This document shows positions 7,862 through 15,950 of a stretch of DNA of 46,143 bases, piece after piece. The stretch covers positions 1-46,143 of the forward strand of contig JABBOG010000032.1 of the NCBI GenBank assembly GCA_019351975.1, given 5' to 3'. The first letter of the stretch is position 1. The number at the start of each line of letters is the position of its first letter. A model generated the notes under the pieces. That model was not told the DNA's origin and did no database searches. It worked only from the letters and a program-made list of their open reading frames with translations. Source of the DNA: Acidobacteriota bacterium. Its GTDB lineage: Bacteria; Acidobacteriota; Terriglobia; Terriglobales; Acidobacteriaceae. The translations under genes and the position numbers were made by a program.

Positions 7862-7952
7862 GCCAACGGTTACTCTGCCGTTGGCCGGTTTTGCTGCTCT
7901 GGCTCCAGACCCGCATGGGCCTCTGGACTGGATCTCTCTGACAACAGAGATC
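7862..7952 (-). promoter_or_regulatory. structured spacer between rpsF and rpsR
   Basis: The 189-base gap between the rpsF stop and rpsR start holds three stems: GCCAACGG/CCGTTGGC (7862-7869 with 7878-7885), CCAGA/TCTGG (7905-7909 with 7922-7926) enclosing CCC-GCAT-GGG, and GATCTCT/AGAGATC (7931-7937 with 7946-7952). The first ends 18 bases before the rpsR start, beside its ribosome site. No gene is visible. A role in control of rpsR is an inference. Confidence 0.45.
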
Positions 7953-8033
7953 GTTGGGAGCTGTTGCAGCGTTTACGTTTCGTCCTATCGACAGGCGAAG
8001 GATCTTGCCTGCCTGCGCTGATCTCCAAATTGC

Positions 8034-8510
8034 TTAGGATGCAGCAGCGGTCTCAACCTCAGCAGACTGCTGTTCCCCAGATTCCGGAAGCTCACTCTGG
8101 GCTTCCGCCTGGGGTGCAGGCGCGCTTGCCGCCTCGGCAGCCTCGTGATTCACCTGGGGCTGCGCACTGCGCTTCACATGCGCATCGCGATGCGCCTTGA
8201 TCTTGGCAACTCGTTTGTTTTCTTCATCCATCCGGACAGTGATGAACTTGATCACAGGCTCAGAGACGCGTAGACGGCGCTCAATCTCGGAGATCAAGGA
8301 CGCGGGAGCATCAACAACCAGTAGCACGTAGAGGCCATCGTTGAACTTTTTCACTGTATAAGCCAACCGTCGGCGCCCCATCTTTTCCGTGGTCTTCACC
8401 TCACCGCCGCCACCCGTGATGTAGCCGGAAAAGGTCTCGATGAGCTTATCAAGCTCAGCCTCTTCTACGTCCGGTCGAACAATAAACATAATTTCGTAAG
8501 TGCGATTCAT
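8034..8510 (-). CDS. rpsF: 30S ribosomal protein S6 with acidic C-terminal tail
   Basis: The first ~95 residues (MNRTYEIMFIVRPDVEEAEL, GGGGEVKTTEKMGRRRLAY, LYVLLVVDAPASLISEIERR) form the complete ferredoxin-like bS6 domain, which joins S18 on the 30S platform. After a basic stretch (KAHRDAHVKR) comes an extra ~45-residue tail rich in Ala, Glu, Gln and Pro, making 158 residues against about 100-135 in most bacteria. The ATG at 8508-8510 follows GAAAGAAG. It is 84 bases after pth. In many bacteria S6-S18 binds a leader RNA of this operon; candidate hairpins lie just upstream. Confidence 0.96.
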   Translation of the reverse strand: MNRTYEIMFIVRPDVEEAELDKLIETFSGYITGGGGEVKTTEKMGRRRLAYTVKKFNDGLYVLLVVDAPASLISEIERRLRVSEPVIKFITVRMDEENKRVAKIKAHRDAHVKRSAQPQVNHEAAEAASAPAPQAEAQSELPESGEQQSAEVETAAAS

Positions 8511-8523
8511 CTTTACTTCTTTC

Positions 8524-8553
8524 TGCGGGGTTCTGCCCCGCACCGCTTCGGTG
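8524..8553 (-). promoter_or_regulatory. hairpins in the rpsF leader, possible S6:S18 binding site
   Basis: On the minus strand a 5-bp CACCG-AAG-CGGTG hairpin (8541-8553) abuts and partly overlaps a 7-bp TGCGGGG/CCCCGCA hairpin (8524-8542), so the two are partly exclusive. They end 13 bases before the rpsF ATG. The known S6:S18 leader motif is a hairpin with a conserved CCG; the CCG here is suggestive only. Confidence 0.35.
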
Positions 8554-8594
8554 TTGGACTTCCATCCGAAATCGGTTTGGAAGATTCAAACTGC

Positions 8595-9188
8595 TTAGCC
8601 AAGTTCAACCTTGCGGTTGAACTCATTCATCGCCGCGCTAACTCCTTTTGTTAGAACAGCCTCTACCGCACGAATAGCACGGTCAAGAACTTCATCCATC
8701 GCCGACATGTCCTGCTTTCGCATCGGAGTCAACAGGTAGTCTGCACCGCCCGCTTTGACCTTGCGCCCGTCCGCGAGAGGGGATTTGCCCACTCCAATAC
8801 GAATGCGAAGCCACTCTGCCGTTCCAAGCACACCGGAAATCGATCGAACTCCGTTGTGCCCGTTCGCTGAGCCCCGCTGCGCAATGCGGAGCGTGCCCAA
8901 CGCAAAATCCAGCTCGTCATAGAGAACAATCAAGTCCTCAATGCCGAGGTTAAAGTCTTGCAAAAGTGCAGCGACCGAAAGTCCACTCAGGTTCATAAAG
9001 GTCTCAGGCTTTGCCAAAAGAACTTCATGTCCTGCTAACATCGCCTTCGCCGTCAATGCTCTGCCGCGACGATTGACCACCTGCACAGCGCAGATGTCCG
9101 CAATGCGATCAACTGCTAAAAAGCCAGCGTTGTGCGGTGTGAACGCGTACTCCGGACCAGGATTCCCAAGACCGACAATCAACTTCAC
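8595..9188 (-). CDS. pth: peptidyl-tRNA hydrolase
   Basis: A 197-residue protein starting MKLIVGLGNPGPEYAFTPHN, the signature of bacterial Pth, which cleaves the ester bond of peptidyl-tRNA released from stalled ribosomes and recycles the tRNA. The catalytic histidine is H19 (TPHNAGF) and the substrate-binding asparagine is N9 (GNPG). Later motifs are also present: PETFMNLSG, the LYDELD aspartate and NGHNGVRSI. Length is normal. It lies 28 bases after rplY in the same direction, an old and common pairing (rplY-pth). Confidence 0.97.
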   Translation of the reverse strand: MKLIVGLGNPGPEYAFTPHNAGFLAVDRIADICAVQVVNRRGRALTAKAMLAGHEVLLAKPETFMNLSGLSVAALLQDFNLGIEDLIVLYDELDFALGTLRIAQRGSANGHNGVRSISGVLGTAEWLRIRIGVGKSPLADGRKVKAGGADYLLTPMRKQDMSAMDEVLDRAIRAVEAVLTKGVSAAMNEFNRKVELG

Positions 9189-9216
9189 GCTTGCACAACG
9201 CCTTTCAACTCATGCA

Positions 9217-9894
9217 TTACTTCTTTTTATCGGATGCGGCATCAGCGGCCGGGTCCTGCTTGCCCTTCTTGGCAACTTCAGGTTCCGCGGGGCCTACAGC
9301 AGGCTCTGCCTCCGCTTCTTCCTTCATCACAGTGACGTGAGCCACGAGCGCGTCCTCTTCACCCAGAAACTTCATCTTGTCCGTGTGGGGCAGATCGGAG
9401 ATGTGAATCGCACCGTTGATCTCGAGGTTCGTCACATCGACGTCAATGTGGCTCGGGATATCGCTCGGCAAGCACTCAATCTCAACTTCGTGCAGCACCT
9501 GACTCAGGATGCCGCCGCCGTTCTTGACGCCGGTTGCGACGCCAATCAACTGCACCGGAACCGAGACACGCATCGCCTTATCCATAGCTATTCGCTTCAG
9601 ATCGATGTGCAACAACTTACCTTTGATTGGCTCATGTTGCCAGTCGACGATCATGGCTTTGGAGGCACCCGTGCCCTCAATCGTCAGATCAAAGATCGTA
9701 TTATGACCGGACTCAGAGTAGAGGATCTTCGTGATGACCTTGGGGTCTACCGTCACCGCAACAGACTCCTTGCCTGCGCCGTAGACTACTGCAGGGATAA
9801 GACCTTGCACGCGCACGCGACGCGCATGATTCTTGTTAAATTTCCCCGTGCGGGGCGTTGCGACTACTGCTTCAATCTTGTTGTTGCTTGCCAT
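9217..9894 (-). CDS. rplY: 50S ribosomal protein L25 / general stress protein Ctc
   Basis: A 225-residue two-domain bL25 of the CTC/TL5 type: the N-terminal 5S-rRNA-binding domain (ARRVRVQGLIPAVVYGAGKE) and the C-terminal beta domain (PVQLIGVATGVKNGGGILSQ, PSDIPSHIDVDVTNLEI). The last ~35 residues are an Ala/Glu/Pro then Lys-rich tail common in long L25 proteins. It binds 5S rRNA in the central protuberance. The ATG at 9892-9894 is preceded by GGAAATGA-type sequence. It stands between prs and pth, the usual order prs-rplY-pth. Confidence 0.96.
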   Translation of the reverse strand: MASNNKIEAVVATPRTGKFNKNHARRVRVQGLIPAVVYGAGKESVAVTVDPKVITKILYSESGHNTIFDLTIEGTGASKAMIVDWQHEPIKGKLLHIDLKRIAMDKAMRVSVPVQLIGVATGVKNGGGILSQVLHEVEIECLPSDIPSHIDVDVTNLEINGAIHISDLPHTDKMKFLGEEDALVAHVTVMKEEAEAEPAVGPAEPEVAKKGKQDPAADAASDKKK

Positions 9895-9973
9895 TTCATT
9901 TCCTTTCGGGCACGAGGTTGAGCCTCGCTCCCTTTATGCTGCTGCAGCACTTCTAAAAACATATCGTGAAATC

Positions 9974-11116
9974 CTAGTTGAACAACGTACTTACGCTGGT
10001 CTCCATGTGAATACTTTCGATCGCGCGGCCAAGCAGACCGGCGATGGAAAGCACTTTGATCTTACTAACTCTCTGTGCCGCCTCAGACAAGGGAATGGTG
10101 TTCGTTACCACCAATTCCTCTAGTTGCGAAGCGTTGATCTTTTCAACTGCTGATCCTGATAAAACTGCGTGCGACGCACACGCGTAAACCTTCTCAGCGC
10201 CTTGCTCCAGCAAAGCCTCTGCTGTCTTCACCAGTGTTCCTGCCGTGTCGACGATGTCGTCAAGAATCAGGCAGGTACGTCCGCGAACATCTCCAATAAC
10301 GTTCATCACTTCGGTCACATTGATGTCGGTTCGCCGTTTGTCAACGATTGCGAGCGGAACCTCCAACTTCTTTGCAAAGAATCTTGCGCGCTCCACTCCA
10401 CCAGCGTCAGGGCTCACAACCGTCAGATTGGGCAACTGCAGATCCCTGAAATAACCGACAAGCACAGGACTGGCAAAAAGATGGTCGACCGGGATATTGA
10501 AAAAGCCCTGAATCTGAGCAGCGTGAAGATCTACAAAAAGTGCCCGGTTCGCGCCGGCAGTTGTTAATAGGTCCGCAACCAGCTTCGATGTGATGGCAAC
10601 CCTGGGACGGTCTTTTCGGTCCTGGCGCGCGTACCCGTAATACGGTACTACGACCGTAATACGGCCTGCTGAAGCGCGCCTGAGCGCGTCCATCATGATC
10701 AGCAGCTCGACCAGATTCTGATCGACAGGGTAGCAAGTGGGCTGGATAAGGAACACATCCACACCGCGCACATTTTCAAGGAGCTGAAAGTGGGTTTCTC
10801 CGTCGGAGAAGCGCTGTAAGCGCGTCTCTCCGACGGGTACACCAAGAAATTTGCCAATCTCCTCTGCCAACGGCCGGTTTGCCGAACCAGAAAAGATCTT
10901 GAAGCGCTTATCATCACTCAGGCGGGAGGAGCGTTTTTTTTCTCCTGTTTTTACATCGAGTGCCTTTGTGCTTGCAGTAACCGAACTGGCTGAAGCTTCG
11001 GCTACATGCCTGGATGACTCCATCGTTCGCGAGACCACTGAGGTCTTCGAGGACGCACTGGAGCCATCATTCATAGAGTTCGAGGGTGGAACCGCAGTCG
11101 TGCTTTGTTGATTCAC
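9974..11116 (-). CDS. prs: ribose-phosphate pyrophosphokinase with N-terminal extension
   Basis: The enzyme makes PRPP from ribose 5-phosphate and ATP, feeding purine, pyrimidine, histidine and NAD synthesis. The core starts near residue 71 (RFKIFSGSANRPLAEEIG) and shows the ATP-binding RQDRKDRPR, the DLHAAQIQGFF segment and the PRPP loop DDIVDTAGT at 286-294. In front is an unusual ~70-residue extension rich in Ser, Thr and Ala. The start is taken as GTG at 11114-11116 because a perfect GGAGG lies 8 bases upstream; the open frame continues 12 codons further to a TTG without a ribosome site, and internal ATG codons at residues 15 and 32 are alternatives. 380 residues in total against the usual ~315. 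Confidence 0.95.
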   Translation of the reverse strand: MNQQSTTAVPPSNSMNDGSSASSKTSVVSRTMESSRHVAEASASSVTASTKALDVKTGEKKRSSRLSDDKRFKIFSGSANRPLAEEIGKFLGVPVGETRLQRFSDGETHFQLLENVRGVDVFLIQPTCYPVDQNLVELLIMMDALRRASAGRITVVVPYYGYARQDRKDRPRVAITSKLVADLLTTAGANRALFVDLHAAQIQGFFNIPVDHLFASPVLVGYFRDLQLPNLTVVSPDAGGVERARFFAKKLEVPLAIVDKRRTDINVTEVMNVIGDVRGRTCLILDDIVDTAGTLVKTAEALLEQGAEKVYACASHAVLSGSAVEKINASQLEELVVTNTIPLSEAAQRVSKIKVLSIAGLLGRAIESIHMETSVSTLFN

Positions 11117-11432
11117 GTTGAAATCCTCCAGGCTGGTTGACCTTTGGGGCAATTCAATACTGCTTACGTCAATCGGGTGGCCTTGTTATACCACCCAAAC
11201 GCATCATGCGAGACTTCTGGTTCCCTACTTGACGGCGGAAGCATCACTTCCAAACGTCATATAAAACTTTCTGCTTCTCCCGCGCATCGACGATTGGGTC
11301 GAAATACATGTGCGGACCTTGCTCAATCCCTGGGCGGCAACATCTCAGCCGCCGAAATCAAAAGTTCCCTAAACGAATCCCGTCACAGGAGAAGTGAAGG
11401 ATTTACCTTCAGTCATCCAGCGATCGCCTATA
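11117..11432. other. spacer between prs and tRNA-Gln
   Basis: No gene is visible in these 316 bases. It is less GC-rich than its surroundings. Small stems occur: GGGTGG/CCACCC (about 11175-11197), GGAAG/CTTCC and a weak GAAGG/CCTTC just past the tRNA 3' end. It presumably holds the prs promoter, but I cannot point to convincing -35/-10 elements. Confidence 0.5.
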
Positions 11433-11506
11433 TGGTTGGGCGACTAGGATTCGAACCTAGACAAACTGCGTCAAAGGCAGTTGACCTACCATTAGTCGAT
11501 CGCCCA
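11433..11506 (-). tRNA. tRNA-Gln (anticodon TTG)
   Basis: A full cloverleaf can be drawn on the minus strand: acceptor TGGGCGA pairing with TCGCCCA, D stem GAC/GTC, anticodon stem ACTGC/GCAGT with loop CTTTGAC (anticodon TTG, reading CAA and CAG), T arm CTAGG-TTCGAAT-CCTAG, discriminator A and an encoded CCA end (11433-11435). It lies between ispE and prs, all on the same strand. Confidence 0.96.
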
Positions 11507-11535
11507 GTATCATCGGCACGGTTCCTCCGACGAAG

Positions 11536-12642
11536 CTACCCTGCGAGCATCGTATTCCAATAATTTCGGCGTGGCAGTGTCTCCGTCAGGATCGCCCGCG
11601 TACCGTTTTGCTGGACACGATATTGAGCGGCGCGCGCGTCTGCTTGTGACCTATAAAGCCCAAACAACGCCGAACCTGAACCCGAGAGAGCCGCATAAAA
11701 CGCGCATTCTCTTCCACTTCCCAACAAATCACGCTTGGTTGAACGCAAGGAGGGATGCTGCGAGAAGGCGACCTCTTCAAAGTCGTTCTCAATCCCGGTG
11801 CGGACAAGCGCGAGAAGGGGATTCTCGGCCAGATCGCCTCGTACGCCTTCCCTGAAACTGGGAAACTTGCCCGAAGGCAAGTCGCCTGAAATCAATTCAG
11901 TGCGGTGAGTATGGACGATACCGGTGGGGTCAAGCTTGACGCCAGATGTCGACCAGACAGAGGCTAAAGCGCGACTCAACTTTTTTAGTGTATCTATCGG
12001 CAGGTCGGAAGTCAATGCCTTTGCATAAGACGCTGAATCTGCGTCCGTGCCTTCGCGGTAGCGCGCGTCAAGTTGTTGAAACGCAAGCGGCGTAGAGATG
12101 CCTACCGAAGGGATCGCGACGACGCAGTGTACAGGTGGGGAGTCGGGGAGGGGGTACACTTCCTCGCCACGGTTGAGACCCAGAACGGTGCCCCCGAGGA
12201 GGAACAGTGGCACATCAGAGCCGATATGTGCTGCTATCTCAAGTCTTTGTGGGGCTGGGAGAGCTATGCTCAGCTCCCGTTCTAATGCGATGAGCGCGGC
12301 GGCGGCGTTCGCGCTGCCTGCACCCATACCGCCTTGAACTGGCAGGGTTTTATCGATGTGGATCTCCACGGAGGCCTTTGTTTGCAATGCGTTGAGCATT
12401 GCAGCGACCATACGGTACGCCGTATTTCGTTCGGCATTATGAGCTTCAGTACGGGGTACGCTGCGATGATTTGAGGTAACCACGATGGTTGTCTCGGGTG
12501 CGGGCTTCGCTCTAACTGTAACAAGATCATGCATTTGCAGCGTCTGATAGACCGTGGTAAGGGCGTGGAATCCGTCCGGGCGAGCTGGTCCGACTGCGAG
12601 CCCGAGGTTGATTTTCGAAAAGGAGCGAAGGCGCGTGGGCAT
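11536..12642 (-). CDS. ispE: 4-diphosphocytidyl-2-C-methyl-D-erythritol kinase
   Basis: IspE phosphorylates CDP-methylerythritol in the MEP isoprenoid pathway. The start MPTRLRSFSKINLGLAV carries the catalytic-lysine region, and the GHMP-kinase ATP loop PVQGGMGAGSANAA is at 101-114, followed by IGSDVPLFL with its aspartate and the C-terminal ALSGSGSALFGLY motif. At 368 residues it is longer than the usual ~285-300. Part of the excess is a segment near 250-275 (SGDLPSGKFPSFREGVRGDL) encoded by two adjacent hairpins, which looks like an in-frame insertion. The ATG at 12640-12642 gives the family N-terminus; the frame stays open to a GTG at 12687 but neither has a good ribosome site. tRNA-Gln follows 29 bases downstream. 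Confidence 0.94.
   Translation of the reverse strand: MPTRLRSFSKINLGLAVGPARPDGFHALTTVYQTLQMHDLVTVRAKPAPETTIVVTSNHRSVPRTEAHNAERNTAYRMVAAMLNALQTKASVEIHIDKTLPVQGGMGAGSANAAAALIALERELSIALPAPQRLEIAAHIGSDVPLFLLGGTVLGLNRGEEVYPLPDSPPVHCVVAIPSVGISTPLAFQQLDARYREGTDADSASYAKALTSDLPIDTLKKLSRALASVWSTSGVKLDPTGIVHTHRTELISGDLPSGKFPSFREGVRGDLAENPLLALVRTGIENDFEEVAFSQHPSLRSTKRDLLGSGRECAFYAALSGSGSALFGLYRSQADARAAQYRVQQNGTRAILTETLPRRNYWNTMLAG
11848..11881 (-). repeat. paired hairpins within ispE, candidate in-frame insertion
   Basis: On the minus strand CTTGCC-TTCG-GGCAAG (11866-11881) is directly followed by TTCCC/GGGAA with a 7-base loop (11848-11864). They encode residues about 255-265, inside a stretch not expected in IspE. 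Confidence 0.5.
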
Positions 12643-12931
12643 CAAAAGGGCTCGCTTTCGTCGAGAGATGGGAGCGTTTGGTGGCACTTAGGCGCGGCTT
12701 TGTGCACTTCACGCAGGCTATAGTGGTTTTCAGATTGCCGAACGCCTGGGTGCCGAGCTGGATGGCGAGCTAGATGGCAAGCCAAATCGTGCCGTGAGAG
12801 AGGAGGATTCATCGTGGTTCGATTTTAGTGCGGATTGGCAGACAGCACTACGCCGTCTTGTTATGGCCGCGAGCGCCGCTAGACGGTGTGACGAGGAGAC
12901 TGCTGACACGAGGTCTGCCCTTGAGGTGTTG

Positions 12932-15745
12932 CTAAGGAGCGGTTGGGACGGGCTGGAGCGGCGTAACCGTCGGCGCGGCGAGACCGAAGAACATGGTGAC
13001 GGCTGTGGAGGCCTCGTTGGAGACCCAGAGATTGCCGGAGCGGTCGGGTAGAAGCGTGAAGGGCTTGCTAAGAGATGCGTCAAGGCCATAGCCGCCGGTG
13101 CCGTAGACGCCAGAACTGGGGGAGATGGCGGTGGGAGTGGAACCTGAACCGGAGGTTACCAAACGGGGACGGAACAGGACCGAAGGTACAGAGGGCTGGA
13201 CGGTACCGGCGATCTCGGTGATGGAGTTGCCGATGAAGTTGCTGAACCAGACATTCTGGGCGGAGTCGACGGCGACCATAGCGGGGTGGTTGATGCCGCC
13301 TGAGGCGAGGCCGCTGAAGGTAAGAGTGGAGGTGCCGGAGGCGGATGTGGCAACTTCGGCGATAGCACCCTCGGATGCGCTGCCGCCGAGGTAGTCGGCG
13401 ATCCATAGATTCCCGGCGGCGTCAGTGGCCATGCCGTACGACTCAGAGCAGCAGGCGATGTTGGCCTGGAGGGCTCCGTTGGGAGATGCGACAGAGGGCG
13501 CGGAGATGTGGGCAACGTTCTGATCGCCGGATTGCCAGAAGCCATGCGCAGCGTCGATTGCGATGGCGTTGGGGAACATGTCGAGATTCTGACTGGCACC
13601 CAGACCGCCGGTGACGAGAGATCCGGAGGAGCTGAAGATCGTGGCCGACGATGTGCCGCTGTTGGAGACGAAGATGTTGCCGTTGGTGTCTGCGGCGATT
13701 GCGTAAGGATATTGGACGGAACCGTCAGAGTAGCTCCCTGCGAGGGTGCCGAGGGTTGAGGCGGGGGTGGCACCAAGGAACTTCGTGACGCTGCCCGCAC
13801 CGCTGCCGCCGTTGGTGTTGGTGACCCAGATGTTACCGGACGTGTCGATGGCGAGGCCGTAGACTTCCGCGATCTGAGAGGTACCGTTCGAGATGCCGAA
13901 TCCGGTGGTGGAGAGAGGTGTGCCCTGCGGATTGAAGGCGGAGAGTGGACCGACCTGATTGACGACCCAGACGTTATTTTGCGCGTCGATACCCATTGCC
14001 GTGGGTGCAGTAAGGCCACCGCCACTGACGTTGAGCGACATGGTCCAGTCATTCGGCGACTTCGTGAGGGTGGTCGAGTACGGCTGCGCGGTACCGTTTG
14101 CGGCGATGGTTGCAAAGACGGCGGCGACGTTCTGGCCCGGGTTTTTGACGATGTTGAGCGCGGCGGCGAAGGTGTCTGCGGGCGCTGCGGAGCCGACGGT
14201 TGCGGCGGTGAAGAGGGGTGTGCAGGCGCTGCTGGCGGCAGCGTTCACGCAAGTGGCGAGAGCATCCGCGAGGGCAGCGAGCTTGCCTGTTTCGACGGCG
14301 AGGTTGGTCGGAAGCGTGGGTAGACTGCCGGTGGCGGGGTTGGCAAGCAGAGCGGCGTCGAGGAAGGCGTTGGTGATACCGAGGGAGTTGGTGGAGGTCG
14401 CGCCGATGCTGCCGATAGCGGTGGTGAAGGGGGACAGCGCCCAGACGGCGGCGGCGGTGGTGAGTTCGTTGATGTACGTGTAGGTGGTGGGGGTCAAGCT
14501 GCTGCAGTTGCCGACCGCGGAGATGAGGGTGATGGCGGGGTTGGCAGGGTTTGTGCCGACGGTCCCGCCGGTGGCGGTCATGTAGATAGGGGTGCTGAGG
14601 GGAATGGCGGTGCCGGTGCTGCTCATGCCGCAGGTATAGAGACCATTGATGGCGAAGTACCCTGCGGAGTCAGTGGTGACGGCCTGCGTGAGCATGGGGA
14701 TGGACGCGGAGCCGGTGCCGGTGCTGCCGACGGCATAGATCTGGATGGTGGCACCGGCGATCCCCTGTGTGCCGCTGAGGACCTGCCCCTGAAAGGCTAC
14801 CGAGGTAACGGTCAGTGCCAGGGTCGCGGTGGCGGTGTCATTGGCTGAGTCGGTGACCTGAACCGTGAAGGGAGTGGCGGGCTCTGCGGCGGTGGGGATG
14901 CCGGTAATGACGCCTGCAGGGGTGAGCGTAAGGCCGGAAGCGCTGAGGCCTGTGCCTGAGGTGACGGTCCAGGTGTAGCCTGCTCCTGAGCCGCCGGTGA
15001 CGGCGAGAGCCTGGGTGTACGAGGTACCGAGGGTGGCAGTGGGCAGCGTTGTGGTGGTGATGGCGATGGCGGGGTACGCGCTGGCGAGCGTGTAGACAGC
15101 ACTCGTGGTGAGGGCGGGAGAGCCTGAATCGGTGAGGGTTACCGTAAAGGTGGGGTTGCCGGAGGCGGTGGGGATGCCGGAGAGCACGCCGGTGCTGGCG
15201 TTGAGGGAGAGACCTGCCGGAAGCGCTCCTGCGGTGACCGACCAATGGTAGGGCGTGATGCCACCGGTTCCGGCGAGGGTGGTGGCGTAGGCTGCGCCGA
15301 CGACGCCAGCGGGAAGCACCCCTGCCGGGGTGGTGATGGCAGGGTTCATCGGGACGTTGAGAGTGGCGGTGGCGGAGATTGTGGGCTTGGCGATGGAGGT
15401 CGCGGTAAGGGTGACGGTGAAGGCCGTGGCGACTTTGGCGGGCGCGGTGTAAGTAACGGAGGTGGTGGTAGCGGCGGAGAGGGCGCCACAGGCGGCGGCG
15501 GTGCAGCCGGTGCCGCTGAGGGACCAGGTGACGCCAGCGGCGTTGTCGTCGTTGGTGACGGTGGCGGTGAGGCTGGCAGAATCGCCGGGGTCTACGTTGC
15601 TGCTATTGGGGGCGGCGATCGTGACACCGCTGGGGACAGGCAAGGGCGCGGTAGAGGAGCCACAGCCAGCGAAGATGCTCAGCAGGGCGATCAGGGGGAA
15701 GGCTCCGCCGAGGAGACGCAGCGTACGGCTTTGATGGGGGACCAT
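12932..15745 (-). CDS. lipoprotein with Ig-like domains and NHL-type beta-propeller
   Basis: A 937-residue exported protein. The signal peptide ends in a lipobox with Cys28 (LLSIFAGC). Next come a bacterial Ig-like domain (about 40-130), two putative-Ig repeats of the He_PIG type (each with LPAGLSLNASTGVLSGIP-like wording, about 135-310), a carboxypeptidase-regulatory-like segment (VTTDSAGYFAINGLYTCG), an unrecognised helical block, and about seven propeller blades of NHL/SMP-30 style (GLAIDTSGNIWVTN, GMATDAAGNLWIAD, LLPDRSGNLWVSN). It ends GLAAPTVTPLQPV. Function unknown; a surface binding or sensing role is inferred. Start ATG 15743-15745 has GGAG 8 bases upstream. It is a paralogue of the gene just upstream. 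Confidence 0.85.
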   Translation of the reverse strand: MVPHQSRTLRLLGGAFPLIALLSIFAGCGSSTAPLPVPSGVTIAAPNSSNVDPGDSASLTATVTNDDNAAGVTWSLSGTGCTAAACGALSAATTTSVTYTAPAKVATAFTVTLTATSIAKPTISATATLNVPMNPAITTPAGVLPAGVVGAAYATTLAGTGGITPYHWSVTAGALPAGLSLNASTGVLSGIPTASGNPTFTVTLTDSGSPALTTSAVYTLASAYPAIAITTTTLPTATLGTSYTQALAVTGGSGAGYTWTVTSGTGLSASGLTLTPAGVITGIPTAAEPATPFTVQVTDSANDTATATLALTVTSVAFQGQVLSGTQGIAGATIQIYAVGSTGTGSASIPMLTQAVTTDSAGYFAINGLYTCGMSSTGTAIPLSTPIYMTATGGTVGTNPANPAITLISAVGNCSSLTPTTYTYINELTTAAAVWALSPFTTAIGSIGATSTNSLGITNAFLDAALLANPATGSLPTLPTNLAVETGKLAALADALATCVNAAASSACTPLFTAATVGSAAPADTFAAALNIVKNPGQNVAAVFATIAANGTAQPYSTTLTKSPNDWTMSLNVSGGGLTAPTAMGIDAQNNVWVVNQVGPLSAFNPQGTPLSTTGFGISNGTSQIAEVYGLAIDTSGNIWVTNTNGGSGAGSVTKFLGATPASTLGTLAGSYSDGSVQYPYAIAADTNGNIFVSNSGTSSATIFSSSGSLVTGGLGASQNLDMFPNAIAIDAAHGFWQSGDQNVAHISAPSVASPNGALQANIACCSESYGMATDAAGNLWIADYLGGSASEGAIAEVATSASGTSTLTFSGLASGGINHPAMVAVDSAQNVWFSNFIGNSITEIAGTVQPSVPSVLFRPRLVTSGSGSTPTAISPSSGVYGTGGYGLDASLSKPFTLLPDRSGNLWVSNEASTAVTMFFGLAAPTVTPLQPVPTAP

Positions 15746-15892
15746 GGTGTTTCTCCGGGCGGGCGAGGTGAAGTGGAGCGGGGCGCACATGGGAGGAGAG
15801 GCCATGTTCCTGTGGGGTTTACGCGCCTTGGGTGCGTCCAAGATTCGGTGTACTCTGAATTGCAGCTACAGCGGACGAAGGTGGGGAGTTAG

Positions 15893-15927
15893 AAGAAAAA
15901 GCCCGCATGCAGCGTGTGCGATGCGGG
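15893..15927 (-). terminator. rho-independent terminator after the upstream lipoprotein gene
   Basis: On the minus strand CCCGCAT (15927-15921) pairs with ATGCGGG (15908-15902) and is followed by CTTTTTCT. It lies 24 bases past the stop at 15951 and separates the two lipoprotein genes into different transcripts. Confidence 0.85.
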
Positions 15928-15950
15928 GCCGCGGAAGCAACTGCTGCGCG

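Noticed and set aside
12794-13051. Possible small plus-strand gene (85 codons, GTG start) between ispE and the lipoprotein gene
   Set aside because: It runs into the 3' end of the lipoprotein gene on the other strand. The frame is open upstream of the GTG and the start is weak. The rest of the 12643-12931 gap shows nothing else.
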